In this document: piece after piece, positions 1-7,486 of the stretch | How the letters are laid out: every line of letters starts with the position of its first letter | Position numbering within the stretch: position 1 is the first letter of the stretch | Assembly: GCA_965203565.1 (NCBI GenBank) | Contig: OZ241896.1 | Location: forward strand, 2,170,001-2,234,000 | From: JAAXGX01 sp965203565 | Lineage (GTDB): Bacteria; Acidobacteriota; Vicinamibacteria; Vicinamibacterales; UBA8438 | Length of the DNA: 64,000 nt | Reading direction: 5' to 3' | Made by a program: the position numbers and the translations under genes | The notes under the pieces: model-generated | Database searches by the model: none | What the model saw: only the letters and a program-made list of their open reading frames with translations | Told to the model about the DNA's origin: nothing

Positions 1-1238
1 AGCAGGGCGGTCCCGTCCTCGATCCGCTCCGGGACCGGCGCGTAAAGCATCAGGCCGTAACGCGCGATGCGGGCGCCTGTGTCGTCGTCCACCGGGACGG
101 CGGCGCGGGTCAGCGGGTCGAACGCGCGGTACGCTCCGGGGCCGTCCGAAAGGACGGCGATCGGACGCTCCTCGCCGTCCACCGTCTCGCGTCCTACGAA
201 CGACGGCCCGTCACGGCGCCACCATTCCGGCTCCAGCCGGATCAGCCTCGTCCGCAGGCCCGACCGGCGGGCGATGGCGGTGACCGCCTCCAGTTCGTTG
301 TCGCCGGCGGCCGTCATCGTGTCCGGAACGTCGAGCGTGACCCCGAGCGATTCCGCGACCGCGCCGACCACCATCTGCAGCGGCGTTCGGCCGCCGCCGA
401 CGGACGGCTCCGGCGCATCCTTCCTGTGAAGCACGTCGCCGACGCCGTGGAACATCCTCGTGACGGTGGCCTTGCGCGTCCGTACTTGCGCCTGGTAGCG
501 GTCCCGCAGGGCCGCCGCACGGTCGTTCCAGAAGATCCGCACGTACGACAGGACCAGCAGACTGAACCGGTCGAACGCCGGCCAGAGGCGGCTTTCGACG
601 GCCACGGTCGGCGTGTACGCCGCGGAGACCTCCGTCGCCACGTCGGTCTCGAGCCAGTTCCGCTCCGACAGCGGAAGCTGCGCGCCCGCCTCGACGACCA
701 GATCCCGGCGGCCGATGAAGCGCACCGGCCGATTGGCGGACACCCAGATCACGTCCGAGTGGTGCGCGCTCAGCACCGAGGCCGCGGGATAGGCGACGTC
801 CGCATCGGCTTCGAGCAGCCGCACGTTGCGCGACGGCTGGCGTCCATCCCGGATCAGGAACTCCGACAGGCGGAAGATCCACTCGTCGATCCAGATCGTG
901 ACGTTGAGATCGAACGTTTCGGCGTCGGCGAACCCGACGCGATCGCATTCGACGACGACGGTGTCCCGGGACGGCACGCACTGGAGGACGATGCGGTGGA
1001 CGCCGCCGGCGGAAAACGTCAGGGCCGGCGCGCCGAAGGCGATTCCGCCGGCGGGCACGCGGGTGATGAACGGCAGGCGCCGGGCGGCGGCGCCGTCCTT
1101 CTCCTCGATCCCGAAGACGTCCAGATGCCCCTGCTCGACATAGAAGATCCGCGCGGGATCGTTCAGAAGGAACGGCTGGTTCGCCCCGACGGTGAACGAC
1201 CGTCTCCGGATCCGCTCGATCGTTTCAGCGCTCTTCAT
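1..1238 (-). CDS. NHLP-type bacteriocin export ABC protein, second subunit (3' part cut by window edge)
   Basis: I translated 412 codons from the ATG at 1238 down to base 1 without a stop; the protein continues beyond the window. It begins MKSAETIERIRRRSFTV and reads like the cyclic-nucleotide-binding-like N-terminal half of the second permease/ATPase of NHLP (nitrile hydratase leader peptide) export systems (TIGR03797-like). A second degenerate peptidase-like segment follows around residues 290-400. The transmembrane and ATPase parts expected from the family lie outside the window, so they are not seen. It starts 4 bases after the stop of the upstream peptidase/ABC gene, so the two are almost certainly co-transcribed. 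Expected role: partner of the inner-membrane exporter that secretes a leader-cleaved peptide. No precursor peptide or modifying enzyme is visible in the window. Confidence 0.78.
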   Translation of the reverse strand, partial: MKSAETIERIRRRSFTVGANQPFLLNDPARIFYVEQGHLDVFGIEEKDGAAARRLPFITRVPAGGIAFGAPALTFSAGGVHRIVLQCVPSRDTVVVECDRVGFADAETFDLNVTIWIDEWIFRLSEFLIRDGRQPSRNVRLLEADADVAYPAASVLSAHHSDVIWVSANRPVRFIGRRDLVVEAGAQLPLSERNWLETDVATEVSAAYTPTVAVESRLWPAFDRFSLLVLSYVRIFWNDRAAALRDRYQAQVRTRKATVTRMFHGVGDVLHRKDAPEPSVGGGRTPLQMVVGAVAESLGVTLDVPDTMTAAGDNELEAVTAIARRSGLRTRLIRLEPEWWRRDGPSFVGRETVDGEERPIAVLSDGPGAYRAFDPLTRAAVPVDDDTGARIARYGLMLYAPVPERIEDGTAL

Positions 1239-1242
1239 GGCC

Positions 1243-3444
1243 TCAGTTCGACATGATCAGCGTACGGTAGACGCCTTCCTGTCCGATCAGGTCATCGTGC
1301 ACGCCGCGCTGCGCGATGCGCCCGCGATCGAGCACGATGATCTCGTCCGCGTCCCGGATCGTGCTGAGCCGGTGGGCGACGATCAGGCAGGTGCAGCCGC
1401 GCCGGCGGAGGCGGTCGTCGACCGCGAGCTCCGTCGTCGGATCGAGCGCCGCCGTCGCTTCGTCGAGCACCAGCACGGTCGGGTTGGTCGCGAGCGCCCG
1501 GGCGATCTCCAGGCGCTGGCGCTGGCCGCCGCTGAAGTTGCGCCCGCTCTCCTCGACCTTCGCGTCGTACTTGCCCGGCCGGGCCGCGACGTCTTCGTGG
1601 ATCGCGGCGTCGAGCAGGGCCCGGGTGACGTCGCTCTCGTGGATGGTCGGGTTCCAGAGGGTGACGTTTTCGCGAACGTTCCCTTCGAACAGCACGACGT
1701 CCTGATCGACGTAGGAGATCGTCTCCACGAAGTGGCTCGGCGGCATCTCCGTGACCGGCTGGCCGTCGACCCGCACCGTCCCGGACCACGGCTCCAGCAG
1801 GCCGCAGACCAGCTTGGCCACCGTCGATTTGCCGCATCCGGACCCGCCGACCAGGGCGACGCGCTGTCCCGGCCGGATCGACAGGCTGAGGTTCTCGACG
1901 AACGGCGGCTCCTGCCGGTTGTAGCCGAACGTGACGTTGTCGATGCTGACGGCGCCGCGCGCCGGTTTCGGCGGCGCCGCGTCCCGCACGTGGTCGGTCA
2001 TTCCCGCCACCACGCGCGCGTCAGGTTCGTAATGCAGCACGTCGTCGAGCCGGGCGATGTCGCTCCTGATCGTCTGGAGGTTGGCGGCGAACCCGACGAG
2101 CCCCTCGATCGGCTGGGAGAAGCTCCGGGCGAGGCTCTGGAACGCGATCAGTCCGCCGATCGTGATCGCGCCGTCGAGGATCCGCAGGCCGCCGACGCCG
2201 AGGATCGAGACGGTGGTGAGCGACGAGAGCAGCGGCGGGACCACGTTCAGCAGGTTGGTGAGCAACCCGATCTCCTGCTGCGCCACGAGCGCGTTGGCCT
2301 GCATGCCGGACCACCGCGAGAAGAAGTCGCCCTCGGCGCCGTTCGACTTGAGCGTCTCGATCATGTGGATCCCGTTGACGGAGGCGCCGGCCGCCTTCCC
2401 CTGCTCCTTGAGCAGGCGCCGGCTGCCGTCCTCCCGGGCGCGGGCGACCAGACGGAGCGCCGCCAGGTTGACGGCGGCCATGACGACCGCGACCAGCGTC
2501 AACGGCGGATCGTACGACGCCATGACGCCGCCGTAGATCGCCATGGTGAGCAGGCCGATCGCGCTGGTGGCGAGCTGGCCCGAGACGAGCTGGGCGACCT
2601 TGTCGTTCGCCGCCACCCGGTGGGCGACGTCACCGGCGAAACGCTGGCTGAAGAACGTCGTCGGCAGCGTGACGACGTGCCAGAAGAAACGCGAGGTGGT
2701 CACCAGCGACAGCTTCGTCTCCATGCGGGCGAGGCAGTGCTGCTGCAGCCAGGTCAGCGCGCCCTGCACGACGACGGCCGCTCCGAGGCCGAGCAGCAGC
2801 GGGCGGACCAGCGTCTCGTTGCGCGGGATCAGCACGTCGTCGACGAAGAACCTGGACAGCGTCGGAACGGCGAGGCCCGGCACGATCAGCATCAGGGTCG
2901 CCAGGACGACGAAGGCGAGCGGCGACCAGGCCCGGCCCAGGCGGCTGAGCAGGCCGTACGCGACGCTCGGACGCGAGCCGCCCCGGCGGAACTCCGGACC
3001 GGGCGCGAAGGCGAGGCAGACGCCCGTGAACCCCTCGTCGAACTCCTGCGCCGACAGCTTGCGCGGCCCGTAGGCCGGATCGTTGACGTAGACGACGCCG
3101 CCCCTGACGCCCTCGATGACCAGGAAGTGGTTGAAGTTCCAGAAGACGATCATCGGGAAGGGGAGGTCGAACAGGAAACCCGGGTTGCGGCGGAAGCCCT
3201 GCGCGACGAGGCCGTACTCCCGGGCCGCCCGGAGCAGGTTCACCGCCTTGCTGCCGTCGCGCGAGATGCCGCAGCGCACCCGCAGCTCCTCGAGCGGCGC
3301 CCAGCGTCCGTAGTGCGCGAGGACCATGGCGAGGCAGGCGGCGCCGCACTCGGTCGTCTCCATCTGCAGGATGGTGGGGACCGCCCGCCGCCCGCCCCGC
3401 CTGGGCTTGAGGTTTCCCTTCAAGCCGGGCCGTTCGGCGTTCAC
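1243..3444 (-). CDS. NHLP-type bacteriocin export peptidase/permease/ATPase
   Basis: This 733-residue protein has an N-terminal C39 peptidase domain, a six-helix ABC exporter membrane domain and an ATPase domain (TIGR03796-like). Peptidase residues are visible: Cys33 in ECGAAC, His106 in NFNHFL, Asp122 in NDPAYG. The ATPase has Walker A GGSGCGKST (533-541), signature SGGQ (638-641), Walker B VLVLDE (657-662) and His691 in AHRLS, so both activities look intact. Family role: cleave the leader of a substrate peptide at the double-glycine site and pump the core across the inner membrane. The start is GTG at 3444, overlapping the stop of the HlyD gene by 4 bases (GTGA), which indicates translational coupling. 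Confidence 0.92.
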   Translation of the reverse strand: MNAERPGLKGNLKPRRGGRRAVPTILQMETTECGAACLAMVLAHYGRWAPLEELRVRCGISRDGSKAVNLLRAAREYGLVAQGFRRNPGFLFDLPFPMIVFWNFNHFLVIEGVRGGVVYVNDPAYGPRKLSAQEFDEGFTGVCLAFAPGPEFRRGGSRPSVAYGLLSRLGRAWSPLAFVVLATLMLIVPGLAVPTLSRFFVDDVLIPRNETLVRPLLLGLGAAVVVQGALTWLQQHCLARMETKLSLVTTSRFFWHVVTLPTTFFSQRFAGDVAHRVAANDKVAQLVSGQLATSAIGLLTMAIYGGVMASYDPPLTLVAVVMAAVNLAALRLVARAREDGSRRLLKEQGKAAGASVNGIHMIETLKSNGAEGDFFSRWSGMQANALVAQQEIGLLTNLLNVVPPLLSSLTTVSILGVGGLRILDGAITIGGLIAFQSLARSFSQPIEGLVGFAANLQTIRSDIARLDDVLHYEPDARVVAGMTDHVRDAAPPKPARGAVSIDNVTFGYNRQEPPFVENLSLSIRPGQRVALVGGSGCGKSTVAKLVCGLLEPWSGTVRVDGQPVTEMPPSHFVETISYVDQDVVLFEGNVRENVTLWNPTIHESDVTRALLDAAIHEDVAARPGKYDAKVEESGRNFSGGQRQRLEIARALATNPTVLVLDEATAALDPTTELAVDDRLRRRGCTCLIVAHRLSTIRDADEIIVLDRGRIAQRGVHDDLIGQEGVYRTLIMSN

Positions 3445-4694
3445 AACCCGAACGTCTCCCGGAGCAGGGGTACGACCAGCGTGATGGGCGCCTGGCTGTT
3501 CGTCTTCACTTCGACGCTGGCCAGCGTCCCGTTCGAGAGCACCTCGCCCACCGCCTTGGGCGACGTCCAGGCGAATCCGCTGGCGGTCGACGGATCGCGA
3601 TCCAGGACCACCCGCCCGGCGTAGGGCGGTCCGTCCTCCGAGAAGGTCTGGGCGAGGTTGCGGTTCTGCAGCACCGCGACCATCCCGGCAAGGCTGGCCG
3701 GGAACTCGGAAATGTTCTCGACCGTGCCTTTCACGGAGCCGTACTCCTCGCGGCGCACCGTGGACGGAGAGACCAGCGCGTCCATCCCCGCTTCGACCTT
3801 CCGGCCGTCGGCCGGCGGCACGTACATCAGCACGCCGAGGTCGCCCTCGCCCGAGGTGATGGCGAGCACCGGCTGTCCCGCGCGGAGCACCGCGCCGATC
3901 TGCGTCTTGATCTCGGTGACGCGGCCCGGCGCCGGCGCCTGCACCTGGTTGGTCCCGACCGCCACTCCGAGCTCGGCGACCTGGCGCTGCGCCGCGCGCA
4001 AGCGGGCCTCCGCCTCGCTGATCCGGACGTCGCGCTGGTGACGCCGCTGCAGCTCCTGCGACTCCAGGGCGTCGCGCCGGCCCAGCGTGCCGAACAGCTC
4101 GCGCTGGGCCAGATCGAGCGCCTGCTGGCTGCGCTCGACCGTCATGCGGGTGACGACGCGCTCCTCGAAGAGCTGACGGTGGTTCTCCAGGCGTTCGCGG
4201 GCGACTTCCACCGCATCCCGGTTGGTGCGCTCCAGCCGCGTCAGGCGTTCGCGTTGCCGGACGAGGTTCTCTTCGATGAGCGCGTCCTCCGCGGCCGCCG
4301 CCGCCCGAATCTCCTCGAGCGCCGTCGCGCGCTCACTCACCAGCGACATCGAACTCTGGTGGCGCTCCGCGACCTCCTGGTTGGCGATCTCGGCGACGAC
4401 GTCGCCCGTCTCGACCACGTCGCCGGCCGTCGGCAGGATCCGGGTGACCGTGCCGGCGCCCGAGGCGACCGCGTCGACGACCGTGCCGCTGCGGTGCAGC
4501 AGGATGCCCTGGGCCTTCACGTAGGTCGGCACCTCGCCCAGGAAGGCCCAGGAGACCACGCCGGCCAGGATGGCGGCCAGCGCGCCGACCGCCAGCCAGC
4601 TTCGGGGCGTGGTGACGACCAGCGCCCGATCGAGCTGCTCGGGCGTCGCCAGCCGGTCCAGCGCTTCCTGGCGGAACAGCTTCGGACTGGCCAT
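3441..4694 (-). CDS. HlyD-family adaptor of NHLP-type export system
   Basis: A 417-residue membrane-fusion protein. The chosen start is the ATG at 4694 (MASPKLFRQEAL), which matches the usual beginning of NHLP-system HlyD proteins; an in-frame start at 4736 would add 14 residues encoded by the inserted repeat. One hydrophobic segment lies near residues 34-52, then a biotinyl-lipoyl-like strand, a long coiled-coil hairpin rich in Glu/Arg (about 115-230), and a beta-barrel C-terminus. Role: periplasmic adaptor linking the inner-membrane exporter to an outer-membrane channel. It is the first gene of the operon. The mobile repeat 4709-4867 ends only 14 bases before the start codon, so the native promoter has been displaced or the repeat supplies the leader. 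Confidence 0.85.
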   Translation of the reverse strand: MASPKLFRQEALDRLATPEQLDRALVVTTPRSWLAVGALAAILAGVVSWAFLGEVPTYVKAQGILLHRSGTVVDAVASGAGTVTRILPTAGDVVETGDVVAEIANQEVAERHQSSMSLVSERATALEEIRAAAAAEDALIEENLVRQRERLTRLERTNRDAVEVARERLENHRQLFEERVVTRMTVERSQQALDLAQRELFGTLGRRDALESQELQRRHQRDVRISEAEARLRAAQRQVAELGVAVGTNQVQAPAPGRVTEIKTQIGAVLRAGQPVLAITSGEGDLGVLMYVPPADGRKVEAGMDALVSPSTVRREEYGSVKGTVENISEFPASLAGMVAVLQNRNLAQTFSEDGPPYAGRVVLDRDPSTASGFAWTSPKAVGEVLSNGTLASVEVKTNSQAPITLVVPLLRETFGL

Positions 4695-4708
4695 GGAGGG
4701 TATCCTAC

Positions 4709-4867
4709 CAGCCCGTGGCGGAAGTCCCCGCTGCATTCGAGCGGCGATGCATCCCGCCTGACGGCGTTGTTCGTCGGTTGCGTATGCCCAATATGCGCCC
4801 TCCTCACGCCTTGTCAGGCGGGCGCCTCACCGCTCTCGGCGCCCCGCGGGGATTCCACCACGGGCTG
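4709..4867. mobile_element. MITE-like palindromic repeat, full copy A
   Basis: A 159-bp non-coding element. It begins CAGCCCGTGG and ends with the exact reverse complement CCACGGGCTG; with a few mismatches the terminal match runs to about 22 bp. It is flanked by the direct repeat CTAC (4705-4708 and 4868-4871), as expected of a target-site duplication. Inside, further arms pair in order: GGAAGTCCCCGC 4720-4731 with 4846-4856, GAGCGG 4739-4744 with CCGCTC 4830-4835, CCCGCCTGAC 4753-4762 with GTCAGGCGGG 4813-4822, GGCGT 4763-4767 with ACGCC 4806-4810. It is roughly 80% identical to copy B. No protein is encoded, so a transposase would have to act in trans. Confidence 0.9.
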
Positions 4868-4932
4868 CTACGCAGGCCGCGCCCGGTGACACAACCCCGC
4901 TCAGCCGGCGGCCGGCGTCGCCGGGCGCCCGG

Positions 4933-5862
4933 TCACGCTCGGGAGCGCGGGGGGACGTCCTCTCCGATCGCCGCGCGGACCGACCCGTTGGCTTCCCGGA
5001 GCCGCGCCAGGGCGCCCGCGCAGGGCTCGCCGGTCTTCTGCATGACGATGGCCGCCTTGACGTTCCACCGGGCCCTCCGGAGCAGCGCGCCGGCCTGCTC
5101 GTAATCCAGTCCGGTGACGGTGGTGATGATGCGTCTGGCCCGGTCGCGCGACTTTTCGGACCCGGTGGTCATGTCGACCATCAGGTTGCCGTACGTCTTG
5201 CCCATGTGCACCATCGCGACGGTCGTCAGCATGCTGAGCACGATCTTCGTCGCGGTTCCCGCCTTGAGACGGGTCGAGCCGGCGATGACCTCCGGCCCGA
5301 CCGCCGGCGCGATGACGACGTCCACGAACGTCTGCAGCTCGGTGCCGGGCCAGCAGGTGACGAAGACGATCTTGACGCCGCAGCGCCGCGCCCGCGACAG
5401 GGCGCCGCGCACGAACTGCGTCATCCCGCTCGCCGAGACGCCGACCAGGACGTCCTTGCGGGTCGGGCGCAGCCGCGCGATCGATCGCGCGCCTTCCTCG
5501 TAGTTGTCCTCGCTCCCTTCCCTCGCGTGAAAGAACGCGCCGTGGCCTCCGGCCATGACGGCCTGCACCAGGCTCGACGGCGTGCTGAAGGTCGGCGTCA
5601 TCTCCGCCGCTTCGAGCACGCCGAGGCGGCCGCTCGTGCCGGCGCCGACGAAGAACAGCCGTCCGCCCTTGCGGAGCGCCGCCGTCAGCAGGTCGGCGGC
5701 CGTCGCGATCGAGGCGCGCTCGCGCAGCACCGCGGCGATCACCTTCCGCTCCTCCTTGCCCATCAGCTCGACTATCGCCTCGGTGGACGCCCGGTCGAGA
5801 TCGAGGCTGGCGGGGTTGATCGCCTCCGTCGGGAGGTCTTTCCACTTCGAGGCGGTCGACAT
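4933..5862 (-). CDS. murQ: N-acetylmuramic acid 6-phosphate etherase
   Basis: A 309-residue SIS-domain protein. The signature VGAGTSGRLGVLEAAE of the MurQ/GCKR family is present near residues 70-85, along with the conserved SASG and KAGTATK segments. Reaction: splits MurNAc-6-phosphate into GlcNAc-6-phosphate and D-lactate during recycling of cell-wall sugars, in the cytoplasm. The start ATG at 5862 (MSTASKWKDLPTEA) matches the family N-terminus; an upstream in-frame start at 5931 would add 23 residues of low-complexity sequence and is less likely. It stands alone on the minus strand between the repeat and the aspartate operon; no neighbouring anmK or nagZ is seen. Confidence 0.93.
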   Translation of the reverse strand: MSTASKWKDLPTEAINPASLDLDRASTEAIVELMGKEERKVIAAVLRERASIATAADLLTAALRKGGRLFFVGAGTSGRLGVLEAAEMTPTFSTPSSLVQAVMAGGHGAFFHAREGSEDNYEEGARSIARLRPTRKDVLVGVSASGMTQFVRGALSRARRCGVKIVFVTCWPGTELQTFVDVVIAPAVGPEVIAGSTRLKAGTATKIVLSMLTTVAMVHMGKTYGNLMVDMTTGSEKSRDRARRIITTVTGLDYEQAGALLRRARWNVKAAIVMQKTGEPCAGALARLREANGSVRAAIGEDVPPRSRA

Positions 5863-5943
5863 CGGCGTCCGGTGTTCCTCGTCTGCCGGCGGTGAGCGTG
5901 GTAATGTGCACGAAAGCGGCGGAGAGGTCAAGCCCGCGGCCGT

Positions 5944-5973
5944 TTGACTTCGCGCCGGGCCGGGATATATAAA
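5944..5973 (+). promoter_or_regulatory. sigma-70-type promoter of the hom operon
   Basis: TTGACT at 5944-5949 and TATAAA at 5968-5973 are separated by 18 bases (an alternative TATATA at 5966 gives 16). This AT-rich -10 stands out in very GC-rich DNA. Transcription would begin near 5980, about 24 bases before the leader ORF at 6004 and about 145 bases before the terminator at 6125, a layout suited to attenuation. murQ diverges on the other side. Confidence 0.65.
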
Positions 5974-6003
5974 TACCGGCTGTTCAGGGGTGAGCAGGCG
6001 CCC

Positions 6004-6093
6004 ATGCGCATCTGTCGCGTCGCGTTCGATCGACCCATGTGGATGACGCCGGCGACGGCCGGTCCGACCGGGCCGGTCGTGCGCGACGGGTGA
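6004..6093 (+). CDS. Candidate leader peptide of the aspartate-family operon
   Basis: A 29-codon open frame (ATG 6004, TGA 6091-6093) lies between the promoter and the terminator. It reads MRICRVAFDRPMWMTPATAG and on to residue 29, with three Thr and two Met codons within residues 12-22. Its stop codon falls inside GGGTGATG (6088-6095), which can pair with CATCATCC (6129-6136), the 5' arm of the terminator hairpin. A ribosome finishing the leader would cover this segment and let the terminator form, while a ribosome stalled earlier would leave it free. The ribosome-binding site is weak (AGGGG about 13 bases upstream), and the Thr/Met enrichment is modest, so the coding role is inferred rather than proven. 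Confidence 0.4.
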   Translation: MRICRVAFDRPMWMTPATAGPTGPVVRDG

Positions 6094-6124
6094 TGCCGCC
6101 GACGTTGCTTGGGATCTTCACAGC

Positions 6125-6159
6125 GGGCCATCATCCGACACCGGGTGATGGCCCTTTTT
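6125..6159 (+). terminator. Intrinsic terminator in the hom leader (attenuator)
   Basis: GGGCCATCA (6125-6133) pairs perfectly with TGATGGCCC (6146-6154) across a 12-base loop, followed directly by five T. It lies downstream of the promoter but 26 bases before hom, so it must be conditional if the operon is expressed from this promoter. The 5' arm can alternatively pair upstream with 6088-6095, giving the competing antiterminator needed for attenuation. The 322-base gap between murQ and hom is thus occupied by promoter, leader ORF and terminator. Confidence 0.75.
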
Positions 6160-6184
6160 CATTGTGGACGACAGATGATGCGTC

Positions 6185-7486
6185 ATGTCCGAACGCGGCG
6201 TTGACGGCCGGACCGGCGGCGCGCCGCTCGACGTCGCGATAGCAGGGTTCGGCACGGTCGGGCAGGCGGTGGCCCGGATTCTGTGCGACGGCCCGCGCCG
6301 CGGCCTCCGGTTGACGCACGTCTGCAATCGCCGCATCGAGCGGAAGCGGGCCGACTGGGTTCCCGGCGGCGTGGTCTGGACCGACGACGTCGGCGTCGTG
6401 CTCGACTCCGGCGTTGACGTCGTCGTGGAGCTGATCGGGGGGGAGGATCCGGCCGCGGACTGGATCCGCCGGGCGCTGGAGGCGGGCAAGTCGGTGGTCA
6501 CCGCCAACAAGCAGGTCATCGCGCGCCACGGCGTCGAGCTGGAGGCGCTGGCCCGCCGCCGCGGGGGCCGGCTCCGTTTCGAGGCCGCCGTCGCCGGCGG
6601 CGTCCCGGTCGTCCACGCCGTCAGGGAAGGGTTGTCCGGAGACCGGATCTTCCGCGTGCTCGGCATCCTGAACGGCACCTGCAACTACGTCCTGACGCGG
6701 ATGGAGGCCGATCGGGCGCCGTTCGAGGCGGCGCTCCGCGAAGCCCAGGAGCTGGGCTACGCCGAGGCCGATCCGTCCGCGGACGTCGACGGCTTCGACG
6801 CGCAGGCGAAGCTGGCGATCCTGTCGGCCGTCGGGCTGCGCCGGCCGGTCGCGGCGGACAGCATTCCGGTGCGGACGATCTCCTCGATAGAAGCGGTCGA
6901 CTTCACTTACGCGGCGCGGCTCGGCTGCACCATCCGCCAGGTCTCGCGGGTCGAGGAGGATGCGGACGGCCGGGTGCTCGCATCCGTGCAGCCGATGCTG
7001 GCGCCGCGGGCCTCCGCGCTCGCGCACGTCGGCGGCAGCCGCAACGTGGTCGTCGTGGAAGGGAAGACGGGAGGAGAGACGGCCTTCTCCGGGCGCGGCG
7101 CCGGCGGCGACCCCACGGCGGTCGCGGTGGTGTCCGATCTCGACTCCATCGCGCGGGCCGGCGGCGACCCGCCGGTCTCCCTCGGCCCCGGCCCGCTCGC
7201 CAGCGCCTCGGACGACTTCGTGTCGCCGCATTACGTCCGCTTCATCGTCGCGGATCGTCCCGGCGTCGTCGCCGATCTGGCCGGCGTGTTCGCGCGCCAC
7301 GGGATGAACGTCGACTGGGTGCTGCAGGAACCCGACTGCCCCCGGACGATGCTGCCGTTCGTGATGACGTTCGAAGCGTGCCGCGCCGCTACGCTCGCCG
7401 CCGCGCTCGGCGAAGCGTCGTCGTTCGACTTCAACGTCCGGCCGCCGGTGTGGATGCCGATCCTGACGCAAGGGCGCGACCGGTGA
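6185..7486 (+). CDS. hom: Homoserine dehydrogenase
   Basis: A 433-residue three-domain enzyme. It has a Rossmann N-terminus with GFGTVG (21-26), the central catalytic domain with NGTCNYVLTRM (about 161-171), and a C-terminal ACT domain (about 345-425, VADRPGVVADLAG). Reaction: NAD(P)H-dependent reduction of aspartate semialdehyde to homoserine, the branch point to threonine and methionine. The ACT domain suggests feedback control by a pathway end product. It is the first gene after the candidate attenuator and overlaps thrC by 4 bases (GTGA). No other in-frame ATG lies closer to the terminator. Confidence 0.95.
   Translation: MSERGVDGRTGGAPLDVAIAGFGTVGQAVARILCDGPRRGLRLTHVCNRRIERKRADWVPGGVVWTDDVGVVLDSGVDVVVELIGGEDPAADWIRRALEAGKSVVTANKQVIARHGVELEALARRRGGRLRFEAAVAGGVPVVHAVREGLSGDRIFRVLGILNGTCNYVLTRMEADRAPFEAALREAQELGYAEADPSADVDGFDAQAKLAILSAVGLRRPVAADSIPVRTISSIEAVDFTYAARLGCTIRQVSRVEEDADGRVLASVQPMLAPRASALAHVGGSRNVVVVEGKTGGETAFSGRGAGGDPTAVAVVSDLDSIARAGGDPPVSLGPGPLASASDDFVSPHYVRFIVADRPGVVADLAGVFARHGMNVDWVLQEPDCPRTMLPFVMTFEACRAATLAAALGEASSFDFNVRPPVWMPILTQGRDR

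Noticed and set aside
1192..3624. A long plus-strand frame antisense to the NHLP ABC gene
   Set aside because: Composition is Arg/Asp/Val-rich without domain motifs; it is the mirror of a GC-rich gene with full ATPase and peptidase signatures on the minus strand.
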